From Trileptium ribeirensis (Eukaryota > Nematoda > Enoplea > Enoplida > Thoracostomopsidae): a DNA stretch of 64,000 nt. Positions 44,961 through 57,358 of the stretch are shown piece after piece; positions within the stretch are counted from its first letter, which is position 1, and every line of letters starts with the position of its first letter. Position numbers and translations under genes: made by a program. The notes beneath the pieces were generated by a model. That model searched no databases and had not been told where the DNA came from. It saw only the letters and a program-made list of their open reading frames with translations. The stretch covers positions 1 through 64,000 of the forward strand of contig JASANE010012470.1 in the NCBI GenBank assembly GCA_030248225.1, given 5' to 3'.

Positions 44961-47863
44961 TGGATAACTTCCAACCCTCTTATAGACAGCTATAAATATG
45001 GCTATATATTGATGTGGACAACTTTACTGCAAAAAGCATCAAAGCCGCCCATCGTGTTATTCCAATTTGCGGTTGCTACTAGCCACGCTCAACACAACAT
45101 TTTATCTATATTTTTATTATAATTTATTCCAATATATTGTTTCGTGCATCCAACCATTGCATAGCAGTCTATGGAAACATTTGATTGTGGGCATGGGTAA
45201 TTGTATACCGCAACTTGTAATATTACAATCTATATTTTGTAGAATCATACATTTTGTAGCTCGTTTTGAATAAATGAAACTACAATATTATGACTCTGTT
45301 ACAGATCTGGTAAGATTTTTTAGACTAAACCACAGCCGAGAGTTCGCTTTAGACCGCAAACAATTTGCCGCTTGACTATCTACGCAATATATATGCATGA
45401 TGTTTTACTAAGTATTGCCGACAACACACAATAATAAATTATACAGTTTGTATTTTAGAGTTATATGGCTAGAAATGTTACAAAAGTTTCGTGACCCAGT
45501 TATTAACTAATCATGTGTGATTAACTTTGCTCGCTGAGCAATAGTTTTTAGACCGACTTGAAAACCTCAGATAAATGACAAAGAGTATATAATTACATCT
45601 ACTGAATATATATACTGTGTTCGATTATAGCAACGGTAGTGTAGTAGATTACACAGCTACAATACAGGTGCGCCATGAAATGTGAAACCGAAATGACGTC
45701 AGTTCTTGTTTGAATGCCCGAACGACGAACACAATTAAGACTTTTGAACCTTATTCCATGTTTTTTATGGGACCACCAAAATCGTCTAAAACCTCATCGT
45801 TCGACCAACATGAAGTAATAAAACTAAGGAACTTTGTATGCGAACATTTCTCAAGTCTTTGTTTCATTTAAATCGGTCTGGTAGTTTTCCTAAATCTTAA
45901 AAACGCCAACACATTGTACCATTCCGCTGTAAATACATGTAATGGCTAGCAATTTAAACTAATCTGCGTAAGCAAATTATTTTGTGCCGAACACTATATT
46001 AAGATGCGTACACACGCATACATTTTGCTCAAATCTGGACCTCAAATTTAATCAATTTATGATCAAAAGTTGGCTGTATTTTGTAATAGAAAAATCTGTC
46101 AAGTGATTATGCATCAACATTTGGGTTCAACTTTCGGGCTCAAATTTTTTCAAATTCTATTCATTGTTACTAATTGGCTGAACCAATGTCTACTAAATTT
46201 TGAACAGTGTTCCCGCGTTCAAATGCACCAAAATGCAAAAGAAATGCTTTCAAATTCTAATTAAGATTCGAGCTTTAAACTAGATCAATGTTTGAGCTCA
46301 AAATTTGAGCTAACATCTAGATGCATGAAAACACTTTAAAACGCCACGGCGCTGGCTCAATATCTGAGTTTTATCAAGAGTGCACTTGGGAGTGCCGAAT
46401 GCACTCATGCTTATATTAAATGACGTTGTCACACCACCTATATTGTAATGTATTGTTGTTTTGTGTCAACGTTTAACAACCTTTGCTTTCTTTTTAAATG
46501 ATGTTTTTCGACGCATTAACATGCGATTTTGCATAATACCTTAACTTGACCGCAAATTTCCTGAAATAGAGGACCATTACAGCTTGAAATACGCTGTTTT
46601 CGCGTCCTAATTGCGCAAGAAAACGATGTTTATGACTACATAAGTCCAGATTTGTATGGTAAAAAATATTCTTCATTTTTCGATCAAAGTATGATCCTGT
46701 GATCTTTGTAATTGTCCCTTACAAGAAGTTGTGTGCATAAGTTAATAACTGCGATGTCCCAGCTTACATTCATTGTGAAAAAAATTAGTCGAGTTAGTGC
46801 GCATGCGGTGATAATATCATGTGTAATGTGAAGTTTCATGTGAAGTTTTATGCAGTTTTAATCTCAAAAATGATTTCATATTTATACGTACTAAATAGTC
46901 ACTATAAAAAGATGGAAATGCTAGGATATTAAACATACTTGTGATATTATTGAGAATGTTAGATTATTAAGTGCACCACGTAGTAACGCATGAACTGCTA
47001 ATATTTGAGCAGAATCAATTCTATCAATAACAAGGCTATGCCTTATTCTCAGCACGACATATATGGTCATATATGCTATGATTGCATCACAAATGTTTAC
47101 CCAAGTGTACTTGTTTCTGGTTACATATTACTGCCACTCAAGACATTTACATGTACACTGCTGAGATTAGTGCCAAACTGGCTCACTATAACCAAATAAA
47201 ACACTATTGCAAAATTTCGATTTTAGCTTTATGCATGATCTTGTTCAATACCTCACCTAGCAGGCGTTCGTATATGAAAATAATCGTCCTGATATGAAGT
47301 TCAAAACACATCCTTTTTAAAACAAATTAGCAGCATCTACCAATTGATTGCAGGACTGTAAGAATTAAAACGTGTGATGAAATTTCGAGAGTTAAATGTT
47401 ATATGTGAAATCATAGCAACACTATTTAACTGTGGAATTAATATTTATAATTTTTATTGAAATGTAAAGCCTTTCATGCTGAATTTGCACTTTGTGTGAC
47501 GTATGAGTTGTTTAATAGATTATATATCACAATCTATGAATGATTCATAGGTGAGGCGCGCTTCAACACCATAAAGAAGCACGTGTTTCATATTTCGCTC
47601 TAGGAACCAAAGAGACCATGTTATTGTTTGCTGAATTAATATTCGATGTTACAAATATATAGTAAACGTCAAGCTAATTTTGGTGTATGTAATGTCGTTT
47701 GCGGCTGTGGTATTTAATATAGGAGGCAGCAGGACTTTAAACTAGAAAAACTGTGTGAAATTTCCATTGGAAGTAATATTTACATTTGAAGTTTGGCTTT
47801 CCTATGATTTTACAATACACGGACAGGAACTAACATTGTTAAACTTCTGAATTAAAATTTAGA
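44961..47863. other. AT-rich intergenic DNA, possible weak MITE
   Basis: No gene. At about 46005-46335 the ends show weak inverted similarity (GCTCAAATCTGG and the reverse complement of a GAGCTCAAAATTTGAGC region), which could be a decayed foldback element. Confidence 0.3.
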
Positions 47864-48400
47864 CTCTAGCACGATTAACCCTTTACAGCGTAGCGTCTCG
47901 CATATGATACAGCGTACATTGTCAAGCGAAACACTTGTCGTGCTCGTCGTGCGGCCAGCGTTTGCACGAAAGTTATTATTCGCTCGTTTTGTGAGGTTCC
48001 TTAAAGAAACGAGCAACAGCTCATGTATAGCATGGGGACAGCGTACGAAGCTAGCAACCGAACGATCAAGGTTCACTCCGCCGCTGCGGGAAAACTGCCG
48101 ACATTGCACGAATATAGATTAACTCATGCAGCAAATGGTTAAACATAATTTAGACACTCGCTCGATTAATTCTTTCCAGCGAACCGTCTCACATATGATA
48201 CAGCATACTTTGTGAAGCGAAACAGAGGCGTGGTTATCGTGCGGCGAGCGTTTGCACGTGCGTGTTTATTCGCTTGATTTGCGAATTGTTTAAAGAACCG
48301 AGTAACAGGCCATATATCATATTAGGCAGCGTAAAAGGGTCACAACCAAACGATCTAGGTTTAATCAGCCGGCGTGGCAAAACTTTCGTCCACATTGCAC
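47864..48400. repeat. Diverged direct repeat, about 290 bp x 2
   Basis: Units start GACTCTAGCACGATTAA (47864) and GACACTCGCTCGATTAA (48154). Both contain CATATGATACAGC, GCGTTTGCACG, TTTAAAGAA.CGAG and end near CATTGCACGAA...ATTAA(C/T)TCATG. Identity is about 75 percent. The end of the second unit grades into the 148-bp array. Confidence 0.75.
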
Positions 48401-48790
48401 GAAATATATGTTAATTCATGCGCCAAAGTGTAAAATGTGTCTTTGCGCTACGGCTGTTTTATTTAACCTGGTTTCGCCAAACAACAAAATATAGGTTTAA
48501 ATCTAGGTTTAATCAGCCGGCGTGGCAAAACTTTCGTCCACATTGGACGAAATATATGTTAATTCATGCGCCAAAGTGTAAAATGTGTCTTTGCGCTACG
48601 GCTGTTTTATTTAACCTGGTTTCGCCAAACAACAAAATATAGGTTTAAATCTAGGTTTAATCAGCCGGCGTGGCAAAACTTTCGTCCACATTGGACGAAA
48701 TATATGTTAATTCATGCGCCAAAGTGTAAAATGTGTCTTTTCGCTACGGCTGTTTTATTTAACCTGGTTTCGCAAAACAACAAAATATAA
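48358..48790. repeat. Tandem repeat, 148 bp x 3
   Basis: GGTTTAATCAGCC marks units at 48358, 48506 and 48654, an exact 148-bp period with near identity. Since 148 is not a multiple of three, the repeated open frames are a by-product of the sequence and not evidence for a gene. Confidence 0.95.
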
Positions 48791-48945
48791 AACATCAATC
48801 GCCATAATTAAAATCTGGGCCAAAACCGATGTCAGATTTCCATTTATTGCAACCAGTTCAAACAAAATATTTTTTGCTTGCCGTGCCGCAAAGGAACTAG
48901 ATTTCCTCACGTATAACGAAGTGTAAAATTGGTCATCTATCAATT

Positions 48946-49200
48946 GATGTGCTGGAGGCTAATGCTATTCTGTGTCTGTAACATAATTTTTAATCTCATA
49001 CTACTATTATAAACCTGTTGGAGGCAATCATCGTGTAATTTCGAACAGCGACATTTATGAAATTGTGTCATGTATTCATTGGTGTGTTGGAAGCTAATGC
49101 CATGTGTAACATAAATTTTAATCTCATACTACTGCTATAAACCTGTTGGAGGCAATAACCGTGTAATTTCGAACAGCGACATTTATGGGACTGTCTCATG
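48946..49200. repeat. Tandem duplication, about 134 bp x 2
   Basis: Both units share GGAAGCTAATGC-like starts, TTTTAATCTCATACTACT, ATAAACCTGTTGGAGGCAAT and GTGTAATTTCGAACAGCG. Confidence 0.85.
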
Positions 49201-49770
49201 TTCAGGCCAGAAATTCTAGGGAAAGCGAGACAATTTGAGTCGAGTCGTGTGTTTTGTTCCATTTCGGCACCAAAAGTTTAGCTTTAATACTTTGAAGTTG
49301 AAATAAACCAAAATTATATATTCCTTTCGGTGTGCTATTAAGTAAAAGCGTTAGATATCGTTTTCTTACCGCCTAACATCCTGTTTTTGGCAGAAATGAT
49401 AAATATTTATGTCTGGTTGTTTAGCAATTTTTTTGCAATTTATGGCTCCGTCAAATGTCGTCTGTAGCAACGATGACAAATGACCGTAGACTGCGCTGCT
49501 TGAATATAAATGTCGCAACCGATGCGCAACCTTAAAAACTTTCAGGCTTTAGCCGACACAACTGGACATACCAACAATAGAAGTCTCTGACTCAGGAACT
49601 GATTCGAGTCACCTGATTAATCTTTATAGATAACAACACGCTCAGTATAATTTTTACTGAAATTGTGTCGTGTGGAAAATTCATAAAATTCGTTTCTGTT
49701 TAAAAAGTATACTGAATAAATCTAAAATATGTTATGTATATTCGCAAAATATCTAAGTATATGTACACAG
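49201..49770. other. AT-rich intergenic DNA
   Basis: Nothing supportable. Confidence 0.5.
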
Positions 49771-50227
49771 AAAATGTTTATGCTTAATATATTTAGCATG
49801 GCTTTATACTAATAAAAATCTAGCGTAATTAAGGTTCTTTTTTAGTATAACTATGCATATTGCAAACATTTAGCGAAATTTGATATCTAATGCTACCCTT
49901 TATTAATGAAAGTTAACTTTGATGTATAATTATGCTATTTTAATCTTTGCAACAAAAATAAAGCTAAAAGTCTACTTTCTATTTAGCAATATTACGCTTA
50001 AATTTTAATATTTTAAGCCTAATTCTTTTAAATTTAAGCATATTTACGTCAAACATTTTAGGTCTTACTTTACCATATTTATGCTAATAAATTTTACGTA
50101 GTTATACTAGAAAATTAGCATAAATTCCTATTTAATATTTAGAAATGCTTAAAGAATGCAGGATATTTCGTATAGTTATGCTAAAAAACGTAGCATAATA
50201 TTGCTAAATATTCAGCGTAAACATTTT
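49771..50227. mobile_element. AT-rich MITE with TIRs, about 457 bp
   Basis: The left end AAAATGTTTATGCTTAATAT and the reverse complement of the right end (AAAATGTTTACGCTGAATAT) form TIRs of about 25 bp with few mismatches. The interior is full of GCATAA/TTATGC words. A related copy sharing the right end lies at 63031-63257. It has no coding capacity. Confidence 0.75.
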
Positions 50228-50459
50228 GAGAGTAGTCTTTATCGATAGTACATTAGCAGTTCAAGCGATAGTTTCGCTGGCTTTTACCGCTATTTATATT
50301 ACTTCAAATATTAATTCAAAATATCTAAATACAATCGTGTATTCTAAAAGAAGTATATTTTCTTGCTTTTTCCTAGGTTTCCGTAAGAGCAAACTTAATT
50401 AATTTATAGTGGTCAAGAATGGTAATCAGTATAAAACCTAAAATGCCCCATGTGCGTGA

Positions 50460-50705
50460 AGCTAGTTATCGTGATGCGGCGCCGCGGAGAGGGTAGAGGA
50501 GAGCATCACCGTAACCATGGGTTCGGCGTCTGGGGTGCGGCCATGGGGAGTTTGGGCACCTGTCAGGGAAGGAAAGAAGGCCGACGCTTCGCGCGGAAAT
50601 GGAATCCAACGCCTCAGTGGTAACACTCCATCCCCACCTATGCGCATGTATGATAAAACTGTAATCTCAAAGCATAACCTAGATTCAGGCATTTGGTGCA
50701 CAAGT
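50460..50705. other. GC-rich island, possible SINE or element fragment
   Basis: The segment contrasts sharply with AT-rich flanks and is open on the minus strand for 79 codons, but that protein resembles nothing I know. On the minus strand TACCACTGAGGCGTTGG faintly resembles a pol III box. It cannot be assigned. Confidence 0.3.
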
Positions 50706-52929
50706 TTTGATCCTGTTTAGAAGACTGGCTCATTCAAACAATCCCTCGGCTATATTCTCGTAATGCTGCTTTCTGAACACTTTTATCATATATTTCTCCA
50801 TTGTAGTAAGTTGCTACAACGCAATTATGTTTCGACATTCTGGATATGTACATACAACACAATAATATATTACATTCCAGTTTATCAGGCTAATTAGGAG
50901 TGTATACAAAAGACAGGCACACACATAGTGTGTTCCATAATCTCTAATTTAATTAGTCAAAATTGTATTTTTGTTACAACAGACAGACATTGTTTTTTGT
51001 CGACAAGGGGCAAGCAACATATTATTATTAATAGTCGTGTACACGCTTGTTTGTATTGTCTGAACCAACCTAGTCCCAGGAGCATCATTTTTATAATACT
51101 GCTGCAGCTCATAACTGTGGTTCTAAGTTTTACCACCCTTTAAAACCTTGTTATTTTGTGCTTTATTCTGCACCGAGTAAATAGATCATTATGTTTTTTT
51201 TCGAAAAATGACCTCTGTGCCGGGCGACAAAGAAACATATACGTTATAGTTATACATACACACTTATATACAAGAGTGTCGGAAGCTAATCAAAAGCGAA
51301 GGTAGCCGGAAATCAAAAGTTGTGGTGGCTGGTTTTTCCTAACTACCGTAGGCAGTATTTTCAGCTACCGTGGGTAGTAAGGTATCAGCTAAGAACACAT
51401 GTCTAGTGCAAACAATTCACGATATAACTTTCAATCGTCATAGCTTAACAACGGATGGTTGGATCGGTTTCACAGATGGGACGAAATGAAATTTTTCTCT
51501 TTATGGGATCAACGATCTCGGGTAGATATGCCTTTATAAACTTACCTACACCTCGTCTTATTTCTGCTATCAAATCAGCTATTTTGGCTATTTTATGTTA
51601 TGTAAGCTATATAATGATATTTACAACAGGAGTGTGTATAGAATGGATTAACCAATTTGACTGAAATGAGTTTTTAGTACAAGGGTTCTTAGGTTCTGCG
51701 TTTAGGTAATCATACATTCAATTGCACGAACTTCTGATCGTGAGCGAGAAGCATTGAATCATTAAAAATTGAAATATGTAACAGTTCTATTCGGGATTTT
51801 CTGTATCACTTGTAAAAACTGCAGTTAAGTGAAATATCAAATTTGTGATATCATAAGATAATGTATTGTCACATCACATGATATCGCATTGCTCAGTGTC
51901 ATTTTAAATATTTTTCCAGTGGATCCTATATTCCAGATTTCGGGCAAATTTAGTTCAAAATTTTAGCGGGTTTCAGTTCCTTTCTGGTGAACCACGTATC
52001 GTTTATCCCCGAGTAGATATTAAGTGTATGTTTGTTACCTTATCTGATTTACCTAGCGTCTTTCACTAAAATCAATCATTGAATTAATATACATTGCTGA
52101 AACCATAATCTCAAAATCGTAAAAATTTGGTTGCAGAGCAGTGCTTTACTCTAAGAATCGAAAAGTAACCTTTTTAATATTTGTGACATACTGAACTGTC
52201 TCAACGTCGTAAATAGAAACCGACGTGGTGTCGGCTATTGGCCTGTCATTTATTATCCCTTAATAAGCATCAGTAATAAGTTAAGTTCCAGCAACTAAGA
52301 CTATATTTGCATCAAGTATGCCAGTTGTAATTACGCATAATTAAACTAAAGTAACGACTAGGCCGAACATTGCTTGTTGCTAATTTTTGGAGCCCGTGAT
52401 TGATAACTTACGTAAAATTTTGATAAAATTGTGTTCAATCCAAGCCTACCGCTCAATCATTAAAGGGTATGTTTGGAAATAAGTTTGTTATTTTCAAGTA
52501 CTAAAATAGTTACCACTGAAATAACCTTGATGGCTGCTGACGATACCATGCCATCACAACCTAACCACAATTGAAATGGCCATAGTGTTCCAAACCCCGC
52601 AAAAGTACTTGATTTAAGTATTTTTCTAAGAATATGCACTTAAACAGACTAGGAGATTTTATTGAAGCCACACAACCAAAGAACGTTGGCATAAATACAT
52701 CCAGTTGTTTTTATAGGAATGCCACGTATTTCATTGTGTTAGCAATATAATTTCGACGCTTATTACGCATTGTGCAGTACGTTTTACTACTACGATGCTA
52801 GTTCGGATTTCGTCACCTGCTGACCCATTGGATTTTTGTTTATTTCATTTGATATTGACTGGTTAATTTTTTCTCGTCCGTTAGTAAATTTTGAGCAGGT
52901 CAACTAAAGATTCTTGTGGCTTTTGCCAC
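50706..52929. other. AT-rich intergenic DNA, no gene seen
   Basis: Only short chance frames. Confidence 0.55.
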
Positions 52930-53350
52930 GTGAACTGCTTCATCTAGCGTTTAAGGGAAGATTTTCGCAATGAGTGTTTCAAGTATGCGTTCTAATTGAG
53001 TTTTATCGGCATTTCGTTCAACGTTTAGGGAAAATTGTTGCTCTGAGTGTTTCAGGCACCTGCTGTTGAGTTTTACCGCCTGATGCATGCCATTCAACGT
53101 TTACGAGAAGATATTCATAAAGAGTGTTTCAAGTTTCAAGTGAGCGTTGTACTTGAGTTTCATCGCGTAAATCACTACACCCAATGCTTAGGGTAAGATT
53201 TTTCGTGTGAGTGTTTCAAGTATATATTGACGCACTGTGCCTGATACGCTTCATCCAATATTTAGGGAAGTGATAGTTTTAAGTAATAGTTTTTTAAGTG
53301 ATTTAGTAATAGTTTTATTTCGGCAGTGGGTGTTTCAAGTATGCACGTGA
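52930..53350. repeat. Degenerate tandem repeat, about 75-90 bp
   Basis: Units repeat TTCAACGTTTAGGGAAGATTTT, GAGTGTTTCAAGTATG and TGAGTTTTATCGC in order about five times with indels. Non-coding. Confidence 0.7.
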
Positions 53351-53419
53351 GGCGCTTTAAGTAATGCTTAATCCTTCCTTGCATGACTTTATGTGTATTT
53401 CGAGCAGCATTGAAATACA

Positions 53420-53590
53420 TTTTGCAGCTGCTGTGAAATGAACCAGAATCGCTCGGATGCTAGTCTCGTACACTAGCCGCTAAGCTGTTTTGGAACTGTT
53501 GCTCGGTTCCTTACGGAACCTCGGTAAGCGAGCAAGCAACAACACCCGTGCATACGTACAGTATGCTCAATTACACGCAACGTGTCGCAA
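53420..53590 (-). repeat. tRNA-derived SINE-like repeat
   Basis: On the minus strand, TTAGCGGCTAGTG (53483-53471) resembles an A box and GGTTCATTTC (53444-53435) a decayed B box. It shares this structure and flanking words with the copy near 1.4 kb. Confidence 0.5.
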
Positions 53591-54949
53591 TGTATCCTGA
53601 GAACATTTTTGACCATTTTGCATAAGACTTCAACGAATGATATATAAAATTGCGATTAAGGAAAATTATTAAGTGAAAAGGCTCATCCAACATTTAGCCA
53701 AGCATTCTTGTAGTAACGTGCTTCAAGGGTGCGCTGTAGCGGGGATTTCATCTTGGAAGGCGCCATATCCACAGTTTAAAGTGGAAATTTGGACAGAGAT
53801 AGATGTATGTATATGTTTGTTAAAATTACAATAAAACAGTCAAAATTGTCCAGAAATCGTTTGGTGCAAAAGTTATAGTTTAACGCTAACCAATTTCTGA
53901 ACCGTTTTGTCTCTGTTCATAAATTCAATAATATTTTCTAGCTCGTTTATTCTTCTTTATCTCACCCATTTCTTTATCTTCCTATGGAAATGCAACTGGT
54001 AGATGACAGGCTACCGCGAAGCGATAACAACAGTGGACCTGTTGCTCTCAAATGAACCAAAGTACCTATAAAGTTGTTCTCAAACATATTCAGAGTAAGA
54101 GATTAGCGTGCATAATTTCAATCATGAAGTTGAAATAAAAACTAACTATCCCAAACTAAACTTTTCCCTTGTCTTCCTTCAAATCATGCCGTCATGGTAT
54201 TGCTAGACTATAAATTGTGTGTAACTGTCAGATAACACTAGCAAGGTTTTTTGTATCACTTAGTTTGCCTTTGTGATTTGAGTAGCGGAATGTAGCGTTC
54301 TGTCGACACAATAATAGTTTATACATAATTAATAGGAAAGTTTGTACAAATATATATCTGTCGCTTATTGTCGTTCAGTTAGGTATTTCCTAACATCTTT
54401 ACCAAAATGTAGGTGTATAATTGTCTTATGAAAAATATTATCACTGCTTCTAGTTGAAATGATGTTCAGAGTTCATTTCGCAAAAAATCTAGACATTGGA
54501 TCTTTGGTATGAATGCAATTGAGTGGGCTATGGGTACCAAACTCCCACATTTTGAGACAGTCCATTTAGCTCCCCCACATTTTTATTCCGCATCTGGCAC
54601 CTTGACCATTGCACCGCTTTTTAGTCTTTTCAACTCTAAGTCACAAAATTAATTTTAGGTAGTCGTTTTTCACTTGCTAGGTTTTGTTGTGGCTACAATT
54701 CAGTGCAACATGCAAATTTTTCAGTTTTATCCGTTTATCAGTTTATCAGTTTATTTTTCAGGTGGTCAACTTTTATTATGCTGTAGAATTTAGAAACATT
54801 TAACATTACTGTACTTGCGTCCCAATCGCCGAAAAGCGCTCACTCTCGTAAGTTAACTATTACGTATACTTTGAGAAAATACATTCAGCCGAAAGACTCC
54901 TAGGATCTCAGAACTCGTGAATTCAACAAGCTCAAAGATATATGATTTG
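53591..54949. other. AT-rich intergenic DNA, no gene seen
   Basis: No supported feature beyond a short GTTTATCA triplication near 54730. Confidence 0.5.
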
Positions 54950-55150
54950 TTAACCCATTCATGCCTGAATTAATTTTTGTATTGTGCAATAGTTGAATAT
55001 CAGAAAGCGAGCGCCAGGGATCAAACCCGTGTTATATGATTGAACTTTGCGTAAGCAAACTATTGACCTATTTAAGAGCTCCTGAACGGTTCCTTAGGAA
55101 ACGTAGCAAACCGGGTGAATAACAACATTTATGTAAACATACATCATACG
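54950..55150 (-). repeat. tRNA-derived SINE-like repeat, copy A
   Basis: The minus strand carries GGTCAATAGTTTGCTTACG (A-box region, 55068-55050) and GGTTTGATCC (B box, 55027-55018). A tail containing TTGCACAATAC follows. The same tail follows copy B, about 310 bp away, so both belong to one family. Confidence 0.6.
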
Positions 55151-55259
55151 AGAAAGTCAGTTAACACAGCAGCTCAATTTGTGCACCAGGACGATTTGGT
55201 CCCAGTGGACATATAACAGCTTATGCACAATTCGAGTACTTACTTGTACTAAAATCGAT

Positions 55260-55450
55260 ATTAACCATGTCATGGCCGCATTAGTTTGTGTATTGTGCAA
55301 TTATTTACAAACTCCAACCGGCTCCAAGGTCCGAACCGTGGTTGTTCCGCTGAAAGCTGCGTAACATAAACCATTGAGTTGTGTAGGAGCTGTTGATCCG
55401 TTCCTCACATATGCAACACGTGCAAACATTCGGTACGACTATTAACTCAG
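55260..55450 (-). repeat. tRNA-derived SINE-like repeat, copy B
   Basis: The minus strand has CTCAATGGTTTATGTTACGC (55378-55359) as an A-box region and GGTTCGGACC (55337-55328), a good B box. The TTGCACAATAC tail follows. The A-to-B spacing fits a tRNA. No acceptor stem closes, so it is not a functional tRNA gene. Confidence 0.6.
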
Positions 55451-55914
55451 TTTTGACATACCCGTTCACAATGTGCACTGGATTCATTTGGACATAGTGG
55501 GAATACAGTGGGTTCCAAATGTTCCATTTTCAAGGTAAAATATCGGAATTCAAGTGGGCCTTTTATATCACTGCATGACGCTTGACAGATCGCTTTCCAT
55601 ATTCCGACGCTTCGTAAGAATCCGTATGTCTCAGCGCATCGTAAGTAAGCATATTAGTTCATCATTGACCAGTACATACAAAGAAAATTTCCATTTTCTA
55701 ATACTATCGAACAAAAAACAGCCATTTTTGTCATGCGAAGGTCCATCAGTTGCATCATGTTGCGGTGCAATTTAATACTTACATTATACAACATATGTTA
55801 TAGATTGCTTTAACTCTATTAACTTTTCGACTTGTTATTTTAGGCTGGTATTTGTCCAAACTTAATTCTAACTTATATACAGAAAGCCCCAGCATCTTAT
55901 CCCATAAGTAACAC
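55451..55914. other. Intergenic DNA
   Basis: Nothing supportable. Confidence 0.5.
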
Positions 55915-56335
55915 CACAGCGTTAAAGTGACCCAGCATGCCAAATAATTAACATATCTAAAAGCGTTTTGGCTAGGATTTTGATGAATAATACGTACCCT
56001 AATGTGAACCTGGGCGCATCCAGTATCAATGCATTCATCTTATCGAAAACGCACACTTCGGCAGACTTTTCGAACCATGTCAGGTTCCATAAGGGAGAAC
56101 TCTTCCGATTATAGCACAACAGGGTTTGTGGTTTGCGTTTGAATACTTTATCCTTCAATACACCTCAAATAAAAAGTCAGAAGAGTTTAGATCAGAAGAA
56201 CAACCAGGCCATTCGCCAGAATTTTGGCGCCACAGCCAATGGTCACGGAAGGTTTCATCAAATCAACAACGCGCACATGTTTAAAAATGAGGAAGCGCGC
56301 CATTCAGTATAAATGCATCATTCACAGGCAAGTGT
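55915..56335 (-). pseudogene. mariner-like transposase, 3' fragment
   Basis: The minus strand reads NGALPHF, then LDETFRDHWLWRQNSGEWPGCSSDLNSSDFLF. These are decayed forms of the mariner blocks DGAPPHF, FLxxxFPxxWIGR and WPxRSPDLxPxDFFLW. The Asp before FL is retained and the first Asp is lost. Downstream, other frames show MKDKVFKRKPQTL and a decayed R-x-x-x-C-I-x-x-x-G-x-H-x-x-x-R segment. Several frameshifts and stops break it. Only the C-terminal third is present. Confidence 0.75.
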
Positions 56336-56593
56336 GTGCATGAATTGTACACGTTAAGCTATTGCAGCGACCATGTTGTAAGAAAACAGTATTGTCATGG
56401 CATTATGTTATTGCAAACATAACGCAATCAATAGCACAAGCTAAAATATTGCTGCTGCAATAACATTGGCTTTTATTGCACCCTCAACAGCAGAAGCAAA
56501 GATATTGGCTTGTGTTGCAGCACCGCAGAACTGCGAGTTATTGCTGCGTTAAAAGCAGCTAGTTGATATAGTAGCAACAATATAATCCTTACT

Positions 56594-56815
56594 GAGTTTG
56601 ACAATGGTGTCTCCTCCATTCTGATATTGGCGCGACCCTCTAGTTTGATTTTAGTGGGCCCTCCAGTTTGATATTGGCCCCCTCCAGTTTGATATTGCTG
56701 GCCTTCTGGAGTTTGATATTGGTGCTCCATGCAGTTCGATATTGGTGTTTCCCTCCAGCTTTATAATGGTACCCCAAAAGTTATATATAATGGTACCCCT
56801 TTGTGCCGTTGCCGT
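56594..56815. repeat. Minisatellite, about 25-30 bp units
   Basis: CCCTCCAGTTTGATATTGG-type units recur about eight times with variation, ending in ATAATGGTACCCC variants. Non-coding. Confidence 0.8.
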
Positions 56816-57358
56816 AATATAACTAAAATTTTTAACAGCACATATGCGATTATGGTCTATAAAAAGAGGTGTCTCCGCAGAATTTTCTGAATGCGATATA
56901 GTGAATGCTCAAGAGTTTTTCGTGCCCCAAACACATATGAACACTTGGGCCATCTGAATTTTATGCAAAGAGAATGTGATGTTGAATATACGTGGTATTC
57001 TCGTTTTGAGCTGGACAAACCATTTGGAAACTTTTCAGTATGGGATTAAACATAGATGCAGGCATGTTGGAATGGGAATTCTAAAGAGGCGCTAGCAGTT
57101 ACTGTGATGATATGTTCCAATCTTACCAAACCAATGCGATGCAACTTAGACTTACAATAAAGACTAATAAAAGACGAAAACTGTGCAATTAATAACTGAA
57201 TACTTCATTAATATAGCTGTTTCACAATTCAGCAAGTCACTAGCTAGCTGCCTTTTGGATTTAAGCGCAGTGTTAAATTTAGTCTGTGTATTAGGAATTA
57301 TCATATATCTAGCTAAGCAAGCATATATAACTCTGTTGTATGCGTTGATCAAATAGCA
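56816..57358. other. Intergenic DNA
   Basis: No supported feature. The right edge is the 5' truncation of the RTE fragment. Confidence 0.5.

Noticed and set aside
48418..48926. Three overlapping plus-strand frames giving nearly the same 70-74 residue protein
   Set aside because: They are produced by the 148-bp tandem repeat. The period is not a multiple of three, and the frames run across unit borders, so they are not a gene family.
55328..55378. Functional tRNA gene
   Set aside because: A-box and B-box-like sequences are present but no acceptor stem or anticodon arm closes properly. A SINE-like repeat fits better.
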